DNA from: Kitasatospora acidiphila
GTDB lineage: Bacteria > Actinomycetota > Actinomycetes > Streptomycetales > Streptomycetaceae
Assembly: GCF_006636205.1 (NCBI RefSeq)
Contig: NZ_VIGB01000003.1
Location: 868,001-932,000, forward strand
DNA: 64,000 bases
Direction of reading: 5' to 3'
Made by a program: the position numbers and the translations under genes. Positions within the stretch are counted from its first letter, which is position 1. Each line of letters opens with the position of its first letter. The notes beneath the pieces were generated by a model. The model made no database searches. It saw nothing but the letters and a program-made list of their open reading frames with translations, and was not told where the DNA came from. Shown one piece after another: positions 33,335-42,080 of this stretch.

Positions 33335-33380
33335 CAACGGTTCGGCCCGGCCGGGTGTTCCGGGCCGGGCCGAACCGTTG
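33335..33380 (-). terminator. Terminator hairpin after lnt
   Basis: Perfect 18-base arms (33335-33352 and 33363-33380) with a 10-base loop lie 25 bases after the lnt stop on the minus strand. Confidence 0.9.
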
Positions 33381-33404
33381 CCAGGTCAGAGCGGTGCGCC
33401 AGGT

Positions 33405-35063
33405 TCAGGCGGCGCTGCGGTCGCGGCGGCGGCCGATCAGCACCGCTCCCCCGCAGGCCAGCAGCCCCACCCCGGCGAGCGCCCACTCCGGGGCGGCGCC
33501 GACCTTGTCGGCCAGGGTGCGCCCGTCGCGCAGCGGCACGTTCGCGCTCAGCTCGGCGGGGACGAGCTCCTGGGTGCGGCTCTCGATGGTGCCGTCGGGT
33601 CGGATCACGGCGCTGATCCCGCTGGTGGCCGCGATCAGCACGGCCCGGCCGTGCTCGACGGCGCGCAGCCTGGACATCGCCAGCTGCTGCTCGGGCTGGC
33701 CGCTCTTGGCGTAGGTGGCGTTGTTGGTCTGCACCACCAGCACCCGGCCGCCGGCGTTGACGGTGTCGCGCGGGATCTCGTCGTAGGCGACCTCGAAGCA
33801 GATCACGTCGCCGATCCGGGCCGGGCCGAGCTGCATCACACCGTTGCCCTTGCCCGGGTAGAAGTCGTGGGCGACCCGCTGCAACCGGGTGATCACCTTC
33901 ATCAGCACCGAACGGAACGGCACGTACTCGCCGAACGGCACCGGGTGCTGCTTGGTGTAGTGGGCGCCCGGGCCGCTGATCGGGTCCCAGACGATGCCCT
34001 CGTTCTGCACGTGTTGCGCGTCCGGGCCGTTGACCAGCGCGCCGACCAGGGTGGGCACGCCGATCGAGCGGACCGCCTCGGTGATCTTGGCGTAGGCGGC
34101 CGGGTCGCTGTACGGGTCCAGGTCGGAGGAGTTCTCCGGCCAGATCACCACATCGGGCTGCTGCTCCTGGCCGGCCGCGATCCGCTGGGCCAGGGCCTCG
34201 GTCTCGGCGGCGTGGTTCTTCAGCACCTGCATCGGGCGGCCCAGGAAGTCGATCCCTGGCTGCTGCACATTGCCCTGGACCAGGGCGACGCGCACCGTGG
34301 AGTCGCCCTTGGTGGGGATCGGGACCAGCAGCCCGCCGCTGGTGGCCAGCGCCGCGCAGAGCACGGCGGCGGTCGGCTTCAGCCAGCCCGTCGCCCCGGC
34401 CGGCGCCTTGCCACGGCGGGCGAAGCGCAGCACCAGGTAGCCCAGCAGCGAGCCGGTGAGCGCCACCGCGAAGGTGACCAGCGGGGCGCCGCCGAGCGCG
34501 GCCAGCGGGGTGAACGGGCTGGCGGTGTTGGCGAACGCCAGCCGGCCCCACGGGAATCCGCCCAGTGGCTGCCGGTCGCGGACCAGTTCCTCGGCCACCC
34601 AGAGGCAGGCCCCCCAGAGCGGCCAGCCGCGCAGCCGGGAGGTCAGTGCCAGGGCGCCGCCGAGCGCCCAGAGGAAGAGCGCCTCGGCCAGCGAAAGGCC
34701 GAGCCAGGCGTCCCAGCCGATCACCCGGATCCAGTCCAGCAGCCAGAGGAAGAACGGCAGGCCGAAGGCGAAGCCCGTCCAGGCGCCCTGCCGGACCGTG
34801 CGGCCGTGGGTGAGCAGCGCCAGCGCCGCCACCGCGACGATGGACAGCGGCCACAGGTCGTACGGCGGGAACGCGGCGGCCAGCGCCAGCCCGGCGGTGG
34901 CGGCCAGCGCCGTTTGCTTCCCCCAGCCTCCGGCCGGGGGGACCCCCATGCCGGCCCTGGCCCTGGCGCGCAGCCGGGCCAGCCGGCCGGTGCGCCCCTT
35001 GCCCGGCGGGACCTCGGGGGTCGGTTCGTCGGCTCGGGGCGCCGCGTCGACGGGCACTGCCAC
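33405..35063 (-). CDS. lnt: Apolipoprotein N-acyltransferase
   Basis: The 552-residue integral membrane protein has about six N-terminal membrane segments, a nitrilase-fold extracytoplasmic domain, and a last membrane helix. Triad residues are visible: Glu in V-I-W-P-E-N-S-S, Lys in Y-T-K-Q-H-P-V-P-F-G-E-Y, and Cys in V-I-C-F-E-V-A-Y. Lnt adds the third acyl chain to the N-terminal cysteine of lipoproteins. A copy of a dispersed G/C-rich repeat at 34919-34950 lies within the cytosolic N-terminal part, coding for G-V-P-P-A-G-G-W, which may be an insertion. GTG 35063 is the chosen start. Confidence 0.93.
   Translation of the reverse strand: MAVPVDAAPRADEPTPEVPPGKGRTGRLARLRARARAGMGVPPAGGWGKQTALAATAGLALAAAFPPYDLWPLSIVAVAALALLTHGRTVRQGAWTGFAFGLPFFLWLLDWIRVIGWDAWLGLSLAEALFLWALGGALALTSRLRGWPLWGACLWVAEELVRDRQPLGGFPWGRLAFANTASPFTPLAALGGAPLVTFAVALTGSLLGYLVLRFARRGKAPAGATGWLKPTAAVLCAALATSGGLLVPIPTKGDSTVRVALVQGNVQQPGIDFLGRPMQVLKNHAAETEALAQRIAAGQEQQPDVVIWPENSSDLDPYSDPAAYAKITEAVRSIGVPTLVGALVNGPDAQHVQNEGIVWDPISGPGAHYTKQHPVPFGEYVPFRSVLMKVITRLQRVAHDFYPGKGNGVMQLGPARIGDVICFEVAYDEIPRDTVNAGGRVLVVQTNNATYAKSGQPEQQLAMSRLRAVEHGRAVLIAATSGISAVIRPDGTIESRTQELVPAELSANVPLRDGRTLADKVGAAPEWALAGVGLLACGGAVLIGRRRDRSAA
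34919..34950. repeat. Dispersed G/C-rich repeat inside lnt
   Basis: The core CCTCCGGCCGGGGGGACCCCC resembles, with small changes, the sequence at 38949-38980 upstream of the AAA ATPase gene (CCTCCGGCCGGGTGGGGGC). Such words are widespread in Streptomyces genomes, by memory. Confidence 0.5.
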
Positions 35064-35174
35064 CTGGCCACCAGCTTTCTAGGCATAGCTCACCTGCCCG
35101 TCGGCAGGTGTCGCCCGACGGTACCTCTGCGGGGCGGTCCGTTGAAAACGAATCCCGCAGGAGAACCCCGCAGG

Positions 35175-36785
35175 TCAGCCGGTGGTCGTAGCCTGGAAGA
35201 CCGTCCGGCCGCGGACCACGGTGCGCAGGCAGCCGGGCAGTTCGCTGCCGGGGGTGAGGTCGGGCAGGCCGGGGGTGCCGGAGCGGGGGTCGGTGGACCA
35301 GCCGGCCACCCGGGAGTCGGGGGCCTGGACCACCAGCTCGCCGGTCTGCCAGACGGCGTACGTGGCGGTGGCGCCCGGGATCAGCACGCCCTCCTGGTCG
35401 CGGCCCAGGGCCCGCCAGCCGCCGCGGGTGTGCGCGGCGAACGCGGCGCGCACCGAGATCCGGTGCTCGGGCGTCCGGTGGAAGGCGGCAGCGCGCACCG
35501 TGCCCCACGGGTCCAGCGGGGTGACCGGGGCGTCCGAGCCGAAGGCCAGCGGGACGCCGGCGCGCAGCAGCGCGGCGAACGGGTTGAGCGCGCCGGCCCG
35601 TTCGGTGCCCAGCCGGGCCACGTACATGCCGTCCGGGCCGCCCCAGGCGGCGTCGAAGGCGGGCTGCACGGAGGCCACCAGGCCCAGTTCGGCGAAGCCG
35701 GCGATCGCCTTGTCGTCCAGGGCCTCAGCGTGCTCCACGCGGTGGCGCAGCGCCTTGACGGCGGCCAGGCCGACCCGGTCGGCGGCTGCCCGGACGCCGG
35801 TGAGCACGGCGTCGACCGCGGCGTCGCCGATCGCGTGGAAGCCCGCCTGCAGGCCGGCCTCGGTGCACGCCGCGACGTGGTCGGCGATCTGCTCGGCCGT
35901 CAGATAGGCGGTACCGGTGTGGTCGGCATCTTCGTAGGCGCGGTGCAGGCAGGCGGTGTGCGAGCCGAGCGCGCCGTCCACGAAGAGGTCGCCGCCGACG
36001 CCGACCGCGCCGAGCTCGCGAGCGGTGGCCACGCCGCCGAGCTCGCCCCAGTAGCCGTAGACCTCGGGGCCGTCCTCGGTGGCGGCCAGCTCCAGGAGCT
36101 GGGCCAGGTCGTGCGCGGAGGAGATCTCCGGGCCCGCGCACTCATGCAGCGCGCCGATGCCGAGCGACGCGGCCCGCTGCCGGGTGGCGCGCTGGGCGGC
36201 GCGGCGCTGCTCGTCGGTGAGGTGGGCGAGGGCGGCCTGGCGGACCGCGTGGTGGGCGTCGCGGGTGAGCGGCGCGGTGGGGTGGTGGCCGGGCAGCTCG
36301 GCGAGGTGCGGGGTGAGGTCGCGCAGGGCGGTGGTGGCCAGCGCGGAGTGCACGTCGGTGCGGGAGAGGTAGAGCGGGGCGCCGCCGGCCGCCTGGTCGA
36401 GCTCGGCGAGGGTGGGCGGGCGGCCCTCGGGCCAGCCGGTCTCGTCCCAGCCGTGGCCGATCAGCACGCCGGACCGCCCGGCCGCGTGGGCACCGATCCG
36501 GATCAGTGCTTCGGTGAGTGAGCCGCAGCCGGTCAGGTCGAGGCCGGTGAGCGCCAGGCCGGTGGCGGTGGCGTGCACATGGGCGTCGACGAAGGCGGGG
36601 GTGACCAGCGCACCGTCCAGCTGGACCACCTCGTCGGCGACGCTCGCGTAGGCGTCGGCGGCACCTTCGCTGCCGACCCAGGCGATCTGCTCGCCCTCGA
36701 TCAGCATCGCGGTGGCGAAGGGGTCGGCCGGGCTGTAGACGTTGCCGCCGCGCAGCAGCACGGTGCGGGAGGTGCGTTCGGTCAT
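35175..36785 (-). CDS. Metal-dependent amidohydrolase (YtcJ-like)
   Basis: The 536-residue cytosolic enzyme has the amidohydrolase metal motif H-V-H (about 69-71 in F-V-D-A-H-V-H), a later F-H-A-I-G-D, H-R-V-E-H, and F-G-S-D-A-P-V near 415. These ligands occur in the YtcJ/imidazolonepropionase-like branch. The substrate is unknown. It lies 66 bases downstream of an AsnC-type regulator gene on the same strand and upstream of lnt, so co-transcription with the regulator is possible. Confidence 0.87.
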   Translation of the reverse strand: MTERTSRTVLLRGGNVYSPADPFATAMLIEGEQIAWVGSEGAADAYASVADEVVQLDGALVTPAFVDAHVHATATGLALTGLDLTGCGSLTEALIRIGAHAAGRSGVLIGHGWDETGWPEGRPPTLAELDQAAGGAPLYLSRTDVHSALATTALRDLTPHLAELPGHHPTAPLTRDAHHAVRQAALAHLTDEQRRAAQRATRQRAASLGIGALHECAGPEISSAHDLAQLLELAATEDGPEVYGYWGELGGVATARELGAVGVGGDLFVDGALGSHTACLHRAYEDADHTGTAYLTAEQIADHVAACTEAGLQAGFHAIGDAAVDAVLTGVRAAADRVGLAAVKALRHRVEHAEALDDKAIAGFAELGLVASVQPAFDAAWGGPDGMYVARLGTERAGALNPFAALLRAGVPLAFGSDAPVTPLDPWGTVRAAAFHRTPEHRISVRAAFAAHTRGGWRALGRDQEGVLIPGATATYAVWQTGELVVQAPDSRVAGWSTDPRSGTPGLPDLTPGSELPGCLRTVVRGRTVFQATTTG

Positions 36786-36851
36786 GAGGGACAGTCTGCA
36801 CCCGGGTTGTCCCGGTATGTGAACGCACCCCTTGATCTGGGGCGTACGGGC

Positions 36852-37292
36852 CTAGAGCTTGGGCGGGCGGGCCTCGTAGGGAGTGGAGAGGACTACCGTG
36901 GTGCGGGTGGAGACACCGGCGGCGCTGCGGATCCGGGCGAGCAGGTCCTCCAGGTCGCCGGGGGCGCCGACCCGCACCTTGAGGATGTAGTTCTCGTCGC
37001 CGGCGACGCTGTGGCAGGCCTCGATCTCCGGCAGCGGGGCGAGCCGCTCGGGCACGTCGTCGGGCGCGCTGGGGTCGAACGGCTTGACCGAGATGAAGGC
37101 CGTCAGGGCCAGGTTGACGGCGTCCGGGTCGACGATCGCCGAGTAGCCCCGGATCACCCCGCGCTGCTCCAGCCGTCGAACCCGCTGGTGGACGGCCGAG
37201 GTGGACAGGCCGGTGGCCTTGCCCAGGTCGGTGTAGCTCATCCGCCCGTCCTGGACGAGCAGCTGGACGATGCGCTGGTCGAGATCCTCCAC
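36852..37292 (-). CDS. Lrp/AsnC-family transcriptional regulator
   Basis: The 146-residue protein has an N-terminal helix-turn-helix (D-L-D-Q-R-I-V-Q-L-L to T-S-A-V-H-Q-R-V-R-R-L) and a C-terminal RAM domain (V-K-P-F-D to T-T-V-V-L-S). These regulators bind amino acids and form octamers. The neighbouring amidohydrolase gene is a likely target. It is divergent from a small hypothetical gene over 204 bases. Confidence 0.92.
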   Translation of the reverse strand: MEDLDQRIVQLLVQDGRMSYTDLGKATGLSTSAVHQRVRRLEQRGVIRGYSAIVDPDAVNLALTAFISVKPFDPSAPDDVPERLAPLPEIEACHSVAGDENYILKVRVGAPGDLEDLLARIRSAAGVSTRTTVVLSTPYEARPPKL

Positions 37293-37496
37293 AGCAGAAA
37301 CCTACCCGACCGGCGGAGTGGCGGATGCCGCACGGTTGGCGGAGCTCGCCATCGGCATATGCCTCGGGAATGTGGCGAAGGACACACTCGACCGCATCAC
37401 CCTGCCGCGACCTGCAGGGTTATGAGGCCGCGTCAGCGGGAAGTGCTGGTGATGGCCCCGGCCGAGTTGGCCCGGCCCGATCCATAGGGGGATCAC

Positions 37497-37976
37497 ATGC
37501 CTTCAGCTGAGGAGCGCGCCCTGCGCGCCGATGCCGCCCTGCCCGCCACGGAGGACTTCGACGGCGACTCGCCGGCCTTCGACCTCGCGCCCGGCGCCGA
37601 CCCGGGCGAGCCGGAGAGCTGGGAGATCGTCCGGGTGCTCTGCCCGGAGTGCCAGCGTGCCATCGCCCTGATCGGCGACGAGGAGCAGCTGCCGCAGCAC
37701 GCGGTGGTGCAGCAGCCCTGGCACCCGTTCGAGCCGGCGCTCTGCACCGGCTCGGGGCTGGCCACCGAGCAACTGCCGGTGGTGGCACCGGAGCCCGGCG
37801 AGGAGCACGCCGACACGGTGGCCGCGCTGCTCACCCTGCCGGCCGAACTGGACTGGCGCACCCAGCCGTTCTCGCACGCGCAGGGCGTCCGGGCGGCTGC
37901 GGCGGGCACCGCGGCCGGCGCGCACCGGGTGCCGCCGATGCGGCAGGCGCCGCGCGGGCGGCTGGTCCGCCGCTAG
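37497..37976 (+). CDS. Hypothetical protein
   Basis: The 159-residue acidic protein has a C-P-E-C motif near residues 50-53, a possible half zinc site, and a basic C-terminus ending R-G-R-L-V-R-R. The family is unknown to me. GGGGGA lies at good distance from ATG 37497, which supports translation. A kinase-like gene follows after 106 bases. Confidence 0.65.
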   Translation: MPSAEERALRADAALPATEDFDGDSPAFDLAPGADPGEPESWEIVRVLCPECQRAIALIGDEEQLPQHAVVQQPWHPFEPALCTGSGLATEQLPVVAPEPGEEHADTVAALLTLPAELDWRTQPFSHAQGVRAAAAGTAAGAHRVPPMRQAPRGRLVRR

Positions 37977-38082
37977 CCAGCGGGAGTTGAGGAAGCGTCA
38001 GCAGCGCGCTGCCCGGCAGTCGGGCGGCGCGCTGCTCGCCGCCGGGCGGCGCCGCCGGCCGCGCCGCGTAGAGTTACCGGCC

Positions 38083-38679
38083 ATGCTCCGCCCCGACGAT
38101 CCCAGCCAGTCCGACGAGCTCAGCCGACTGGCCGCGCGCCTGCGCGCGCTGCCGCCGTCCCTCGGCCCGGTGCGGCTGGTGGCGGTGGACGGACACGCCG
38201 GCTCGGGCAAGACCACCTTCACCGAACGGCTGGCCGCCGCGCTGGGCGGCGCACCCGTGGTGCACCTGGACGACCTGGCGACCCATCAGGAGTTCTTCGA
38301 GTGGGTCGACCGGCTGCGCGCCTGGGTCCTGGAGCCGCTGGGGCGGGGTGAGACGGCCGACTTCTCCGGTTACGACTGGGTCGCCCGGGATTTTCGGGGG
38401 GCGCGCAAGATCGCACCCGCGCCGGTAGTTCTCCTGGAGGGCGTCGGTGCCGGCCGGCGGGCACTGCGGCCGCTGCTGGCCACCCTGATCTGGATGGAGC
38501 TGCCGGCCGCCGAGGCCCGCGCTCGCGGCCTGCGCCGGGACGGTCCGGAGCTGGCCGCCTTCTGGGAGCACTGGTCGGCGGCCGAGGCCGCACACTTCGC
38601 CGCCGACCCCAGCCGCCCGTTCGCCCAGCTCAGAGTGGACGGCCGCACCGGTCGCGTGGTTGCGAACCGAGGCAACTAA
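38083..38679 (+). CDS. P-loop uridine kinase-like protein
   Basis: The 198-residue protein has Walker A G-H-A-G-S-G-K-T-T-F (about 37-46) and V-V-H-L-D-D-L (about 61-67), as in uridine kinases, plus a V-V-L-L-E-G-V-G strand. The uridine-binding residues are not obvious. Annotated relatives are called ATP-binding protein or uridine kinase. ATG 38083 is the family-like start. Its stop lies only 8 bases before the promoter of the small RNA candidate. Confidence 0.7.
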   Translation: MLRPDDPSQSDELSRLAARLRALPPSLGPVRLVAVDGHAGSGKTTFTERLAAALGGAPVVHLDDLATHQEFFEWVDRLRAWVLEPLGRGETADFSGYDWVARDFRGARKIAPAPVVLLEGVGAGRRALRPLLATLIWMELPAAEARARGLRRDGPELAAFWEHWSAAEAAHFAADPSRPFAQLRVDGRTGRVVANRGN

Positions 38680-38687
38680 GCGGTCGC

Positions 38688-38716
38688 TTGACCGGGAGGC
38701 GGACAGGAACTAAATT
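38688..38716 (+). promoter_or_regulatory. Near-consensus vegetative promoter of a candidate small RNA
   Basis: TTGACC (38688-38693), exactly 17 bases, then TAAATT (38711-38716) differs from TTGACA/TATAAT at few positions and is unusual in this GC-rich sequence. A start at about 38723 is predicted. Confidence 0.75.
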
Positions 38717-38722
38717 TTCCTC

Positions 38723-38799
38723 TTAGCGGGAGTAGTTGAGCCCGCAACTAGACGCGGCGCCTCCGGCTCGTTCCCCCGTGAGCCGGAGGCGCCGTTTTT
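38723..38799 (+). ncRNA. Candidate small RNA of about 77 nt
   Basis: A near-consensus promoter and an intrinsic terminator bracket this stretch, which has no ORF. The 5' part can fold in two exclusive ways: GCGGG (38726-38730) with CCCGC (38741-38745), or TAGTTG (38733-38738) with CAACTA (38745-38750). The 3' part is a 15-bp stem with a C-rich loop followed by five T. It is not the leader of the next gene, whose start is at 39046 beyond the terminator. It lacks the paired six-C loops of 6C RNA. No known family is recognised. Confidence 0.65.
38755..38799 (+). terminator. Intrinsic terminator with T-tract
   Basis: Arms CGGCGCCTCCGGCTC (38755-38769) and its complement (38780-38794) enclose a 10-base loop with five C and are followed by TTTTT (38795-38799). 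It is the only hairpin with a T-run found in this window. Confidence 0.92.
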
Positions 38800-38948
38800 C
38801 GCGGGAAAGCTCGCCGAGCAGGCCGTCAGCATGCCAACGGTCTTGAGGCGATGGCGATTTGGCACCGCCCGGCACGCTTCCGGATCAGCCACACCCGGGT
38901 ACGATTCCGAGCAGGCGCGAAGGCGTCCCGGGTGCACGGCGCTGACCG

Positions 38949-39009
38949 TCCCCAACCTCCGGCCGGGTGGGGGCACCTCCCGGTCGAAGGCTGGGGGCGT
39001 ACCCCCAGC
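38949..39009. repeat. Dispersed repeat and perfect hairpin upstream of the AAA ATPase gene
   Basis: CCAACCTCCGGCCGGGTGGG (from 38950) resembles the repeat inside lnt. It is followed by a 20-base inverted repeat at 38990-39009 with arms GCTGGGGG and CCCCCAGC. The remaining 38800-39045 holds nothing else recognisable. Confidence 0.6.
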
Positions 39010-39045
39010 AAGCGGCGGCCTCGGTGCACATCACGGGGGGCGTGA

Positions 39046-41043
39046 GTGATCATCGGTGACAACATGGGCACCGGCCCGCACGGGCCGGCCGACCGCGCCT
39101 GGCTGCGCGCCATGGACGCCTACACGGCCGGCGCCTATGCCCGGGCCGAGGAGGAGTTCCGCACCGCGGTGCGCCTCGACCCCGGCATGGCCGACGCCTG
39201 GCTGGGTCTGCACGCGCTGCGCTGCGACACCTCCGGCGCACTGCTGGCCATGCACCGCAGCAAGAAACGTTTCGGCGAGCAGCGCCGCCGGCACGGCCGC
39301 CCGCTCAGCTCCTGGTACTGGCTGGGCTGGTGGGTCCAGCCGGTACTGGAGGACGAGCGCGACCTCGCACTGGCGCACGCCTCGCACTGGCTGGACGGCC
39401 GCCACCTCGCCGAGCTGGACCGGGCGATGGCCCAGTGCCCGCCCCCCGAGCAGGACCCGTCGGTGCGCTTCCTGCGCGCCTGCCGCTCCTACCTGCTGAA
39501 GGACTGGGAGCAGCTGATCCGGGACACCGACGTGCTGCTGGACGACGCACTGCTCGGCATCGAGGCGGGCCTGTTCGGCGGCATGGCCCGGGTCCGGCTG
39601 GACATGTGCGCCCAGGCCCAGGCCCCGCTGGCCGCATCCCTGGCCCGCTGCCGCTCCGAGCAGCCGCAGCGCAAGGAGCTGCGCTACTGGCTGGCCCGCG
39701 CCTACGAGGGCGCCGGGCGCAGCGCCGCCGCCCTCCCGCTCTACCGCTCGGTGCACCGGGCCGACCCGGCGTTCATGGACACCGCCGCCCGGCTCGCCGC
39801 GATCGCCGCCGAAGACGGCCTGGGCCTGCTGGAGGAGCTGCCGCCCTTCATGGAGAGCATCATCGGCCCGACGGAGTCGGCCGACGCCGTCGCCCTGGAT
39901 CTGATCAGCGGCCTCGGGCCGGTGCTGGCCGGGGACGCCGGCCCGCCGGGTGCCGACGCGCAGCCCGTCGGTGAGCCCAGTCCGCTGCCGCAGGCCGAGC
40001 GCTCCAGCGGCGGTCCGCGGGACGGTGACACCGGCGGCCCGCGGGACGCCGACCCGAGCGAGGGCGGTCCGCGCGACGGTGACGCCAACCGGGGCGCGCT
40101 CGGTGAACCGACCGGCACCACTCCCCCGCCGGCGACCGTCCGCCGGCAGCCGGACGCCCCGCGCGCCGCCTCCGAACCGACCGCCGCCCAGCAGCGTTTG
40201 GACGCCGCCCTGGAAGCCTTGGAGCAGATGGTCGGCCTGGACCCGGTCAAGCGCCAAGTCCGCGCGCTCTCCGCGCAGTTGCGGATGGCCGGGTTGCGTG
40301 CCGAGCAGGGCCTGCCGGTGCAGCCGCCCAAGCGGCACTTCGTCTTCTCCGGCCCGTCCGGGACCGGCAAGACCACCGTCGCCCGGATCCTCGGCCAGGT
40401 CTTCCACGCCCTCGGCCTGCTCTCCGGCGACCATCTGGTGGAGGCCCAACGGGCTGACCTGGTCGGCGAGTTCCTCGGCCAGACCGCGGTCAAGGCCAAT
40501 GAGCTGATCGACTCGGCCCTGGACGGCGTGCTCTTCATCGACGAGGCGTACAGCCTGGCCAACTCCGGCTACAGCAAGGGCGATGCCTACGGTGACGAGG
40601 CGCTGCAGGTGCTGCTGAAGCGGGCCGAGGACAACCGGGACCGCCTGGTGGTGATCCTGGCCGGCTACCCGGAGGGGATGAACCGGCTGCTGGCCGCGAA
40701 CCCGGGCCTCAACTCCCGCTTCACCACCCGGGTCGACTTCCCCAGCTACCGCCCCGCCGAACTGACCGCGATCGGCAGCGCGCTGGCCGCCCGGGACGGC
40801 GACGCCTGGGACGAGGACGCCGCCGACGAGCTGGCCAGCATCTGCGCGCACGTGGTCGCCGAGGGCTGGATCGACGAGCTGGGCAACGGCCGGTTCATCC
40901 GGACCCTCTACGAGAAGTCCTGCGCCTACCGGGACCTGCGGCTCACCCAGTCCCGCGAACTGCCCAACCGGGAGGACCTGGCCACGCTGCGGCTGCCCGA
41001 CCTGGTCCAGGCCTACGGCGAACTGATCGACGGCCGGGGCTGA
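39046..41043 (+). CDS. TPR-AAA ATPase of the CbxX/CfqX-SpoVK (EccA-like) type
   Basis: The 665-residue protein has an N-terminal TPR-like helical region (about 15-290) and a low-complexity linker with G-G-P-R-D-G/A-D repeats (about 325-350). The C-terminal AAA+ domain has Walker A G-P-S-G-T-G-K-T-T (about 437-445), Walker B V-L-F-I-D-E-A (about 497-503), and an arginine-finger-region N-S-R-F. This is the domain order of EccA ATPases of type VII secretion, but no EsxA/B or EccC gene is nearby. GTG 39046 follows GGGGGG; ATG 39064 is an alternative. Its 3' end overlaps the convergent CNNM gene by 31 bases. Confidence 0.85.
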   Translation: MIIGDNMGTGPHGPADRAWLRAMDAYTAGAYARAEEEFRTAVRLDPGMADAWLGLHALRCDTSGALLAMHRSKKRFGEQRRRHGRPLSSWYWLGWWVQPVLEDERDLALAHASHWLDGRHLAELDRAMAQCPPPEQDPSVRFLRACRSYLLKDWEQLIRDTDVLLDDALLGIEAGLFGGMARVRLDMCAQAQAPLAASLARCRSEQPQRKELRYWLARAYEGAGRSAAALPLYRSVHRADPAFMDTAARLAAIAAEDGLGLLEELPPFMESIIGPTESADAVALDLISGLGPVLAGDAGPPGADAQPVGEPSPLPQAERSSGGPRDGDTGGPRDADPSEGGPRDGDANRGALGEPTGTTPPPATVRRQPDAPRAASEPTAAQQRLDAALEALEQMVGLDPVKRQVRALSAQLRMAGLRAEQGLPVQPPKRHFVFSGPSGTGKTTVARILGQVFHALGLLSGDHLVEAQRADLVGEFLGQTAVKANELIDSALDGVLFIDEAYSLANSGYSKGDAYGDEALQVLLKRAEDNRDRLVVILAGYPEGMNRLLAANPGLNSRFTTRVDFPSYRPAELTAIGSALAARDGDAWDEDAADELASICAHVVAEGWIDELGNGRFIRTLYEKSCAYRDLRLTQSRELPNREDLATLRLPDLVQAYGELIDGRG

Positions 41044-42080
41044 ACCCGTTCCCGGTGGTCCGGGTCGTGCATCTCGCCGACCAGCTCCTCCAGGACGTCC
41101 TCCAGGGTGACCACGCCCAGCGCGCGGCCGTCCGCGTCGGTGACCGCCGCCAGGTGTGCGGTGGCCCGGCGCATCGCGGTGAGCGCGTCGTCCATCGGCA
41201 GCGACTCGGCGACCGCGATGACCTTGCGCCACAGCCGCATCGGCAGCGGGGCGTCCGGGTCCTCGACCTCCAGCACGTCCTTGAGGTGCAGGTAGCCGAC
41301 GATCGCGCCGGTGGCGTCGGCCACCGGGAAGCGGGAGTAGCCGGTGGCCGCCGCCCGCTCCTCCACCTCGCGGGCGGTCACCGAGGCGTCCACCGTGACC
41401 AGGCCGGCCATCGGCAGCAGCACTTCGCGGACCGGTCGGCGGCCCAGTTCGAGGGCGTCCTCCAGCCGCTCCTGCTCGGCCTCGGCCAGCAGCCCGGCGG
41501 CCCTGGACTCGGCCAGGATCCACAGGAGTTGCTCGGCGTCGAAGACCGACTCCACCTCGTCCTTGGGCGCCACCTTGAACAGCCGCAGCACCAGGTTGGC
41601 GAAGGCGTTCAGGAACCGGATCACCGGGCGCAGCCAGCGGGCCAGCCGGTCCAGTGGCGGGCCGAGCCAGAGCGCGGCCCGCAGCGGCGAGGCCAGCGAC
41701 ATGTTCTTGGGCACCATCTCGCCGATCACCATGTGCAGCACCACCACCAGGGCCAGTGCCAGCAGGTAGGAGGTCAGATGGCTGGCCGCGCCGGACAGCC
41801 CGATCGCGTGGAACGGGCCGGACAGCAGTTCGGCCACGGTCGGCTCGGCCAGCGCGCCGAGCAGCAGCGAGCAGACCGTGATGCCCAGTTGGGCGGCGGC
41901 CAGCAGCGCCGAGACCTCGCCCATGGCACGCAGCATGGTGGCGGCCCGGCGGTTGCCCTCCTCGGCCAGCGGCTCGACCTGGCTGCGGCGCACCGAGATC
42001 ACCGCGAACTCGGCGGCGACGAAGAAGGCGTTCCCGAGCAGCAGCAGGAGCGCGGCGAAGAGTTGGACGACGACGATCAT
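41013..42080 (-). CDS. CNNM/CorC-like membrane protein with DUF21 and CBS domains
   Basis: The 355-residue protein has a DUF21 membrane domain (three to four helices, with A-A-E-F-A near residues 22-26 and G-E-M-V-P-K-N near 120-126) and a CBS pair (about 205-335). Such proteins are called hemolysin family but are related to Mg2+/Co2+ exporters. Its start overlaps the upstream paralogue's stop by four bases, so the two are coupled and may form a heteromer. It lacks the C-terminal CorC/HlyC domain. Confidence 0.88.
   Translation of the reverse strand: MIVVVQLFAALLLLLGNAFFVAAEFAVISVRRSQVEPLAEEGNRRAATMLRAMGEVSALLAAAQLGITVCSLLLGALAEPTVAELLSGPFHAIGLSGAASHLTSYLLALALVVVLHMVIGEMVPKNMSLASPLRAALWLGPPLDRLARWLRPVIRFLNAFANLVLRLFKVAPKDEVESVFDAEQLLWILAESRAAGLLAEAEQERLEDALELGRRPVREVLLPMAGLVTVDASVTAREVEERAAATGYSRFPVADATGAIVGYLHLKDVLEVEDPDAPLPMRLWRKVIAVAESLPMDDALTAMRRATAHLAAVTDADGRALGVVTLEDVLEELVGEMHDPDHRERVQPRPSISSP

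Noticed and set aside
32595..36521. Very long plus-strand open frame of 1308 codons
   Set aside because: It runs antisense to fxsA, lnt and the amidohydrolase, all of which have clear family motifs. High-GC antisense frames are commonly open and this one has no recognisable domain.
38755..38799. 6C RNA family
   Set aside because: Only one hairpin has a C-rich loop and it holds five C; the defining pair of six-C loops is missing.
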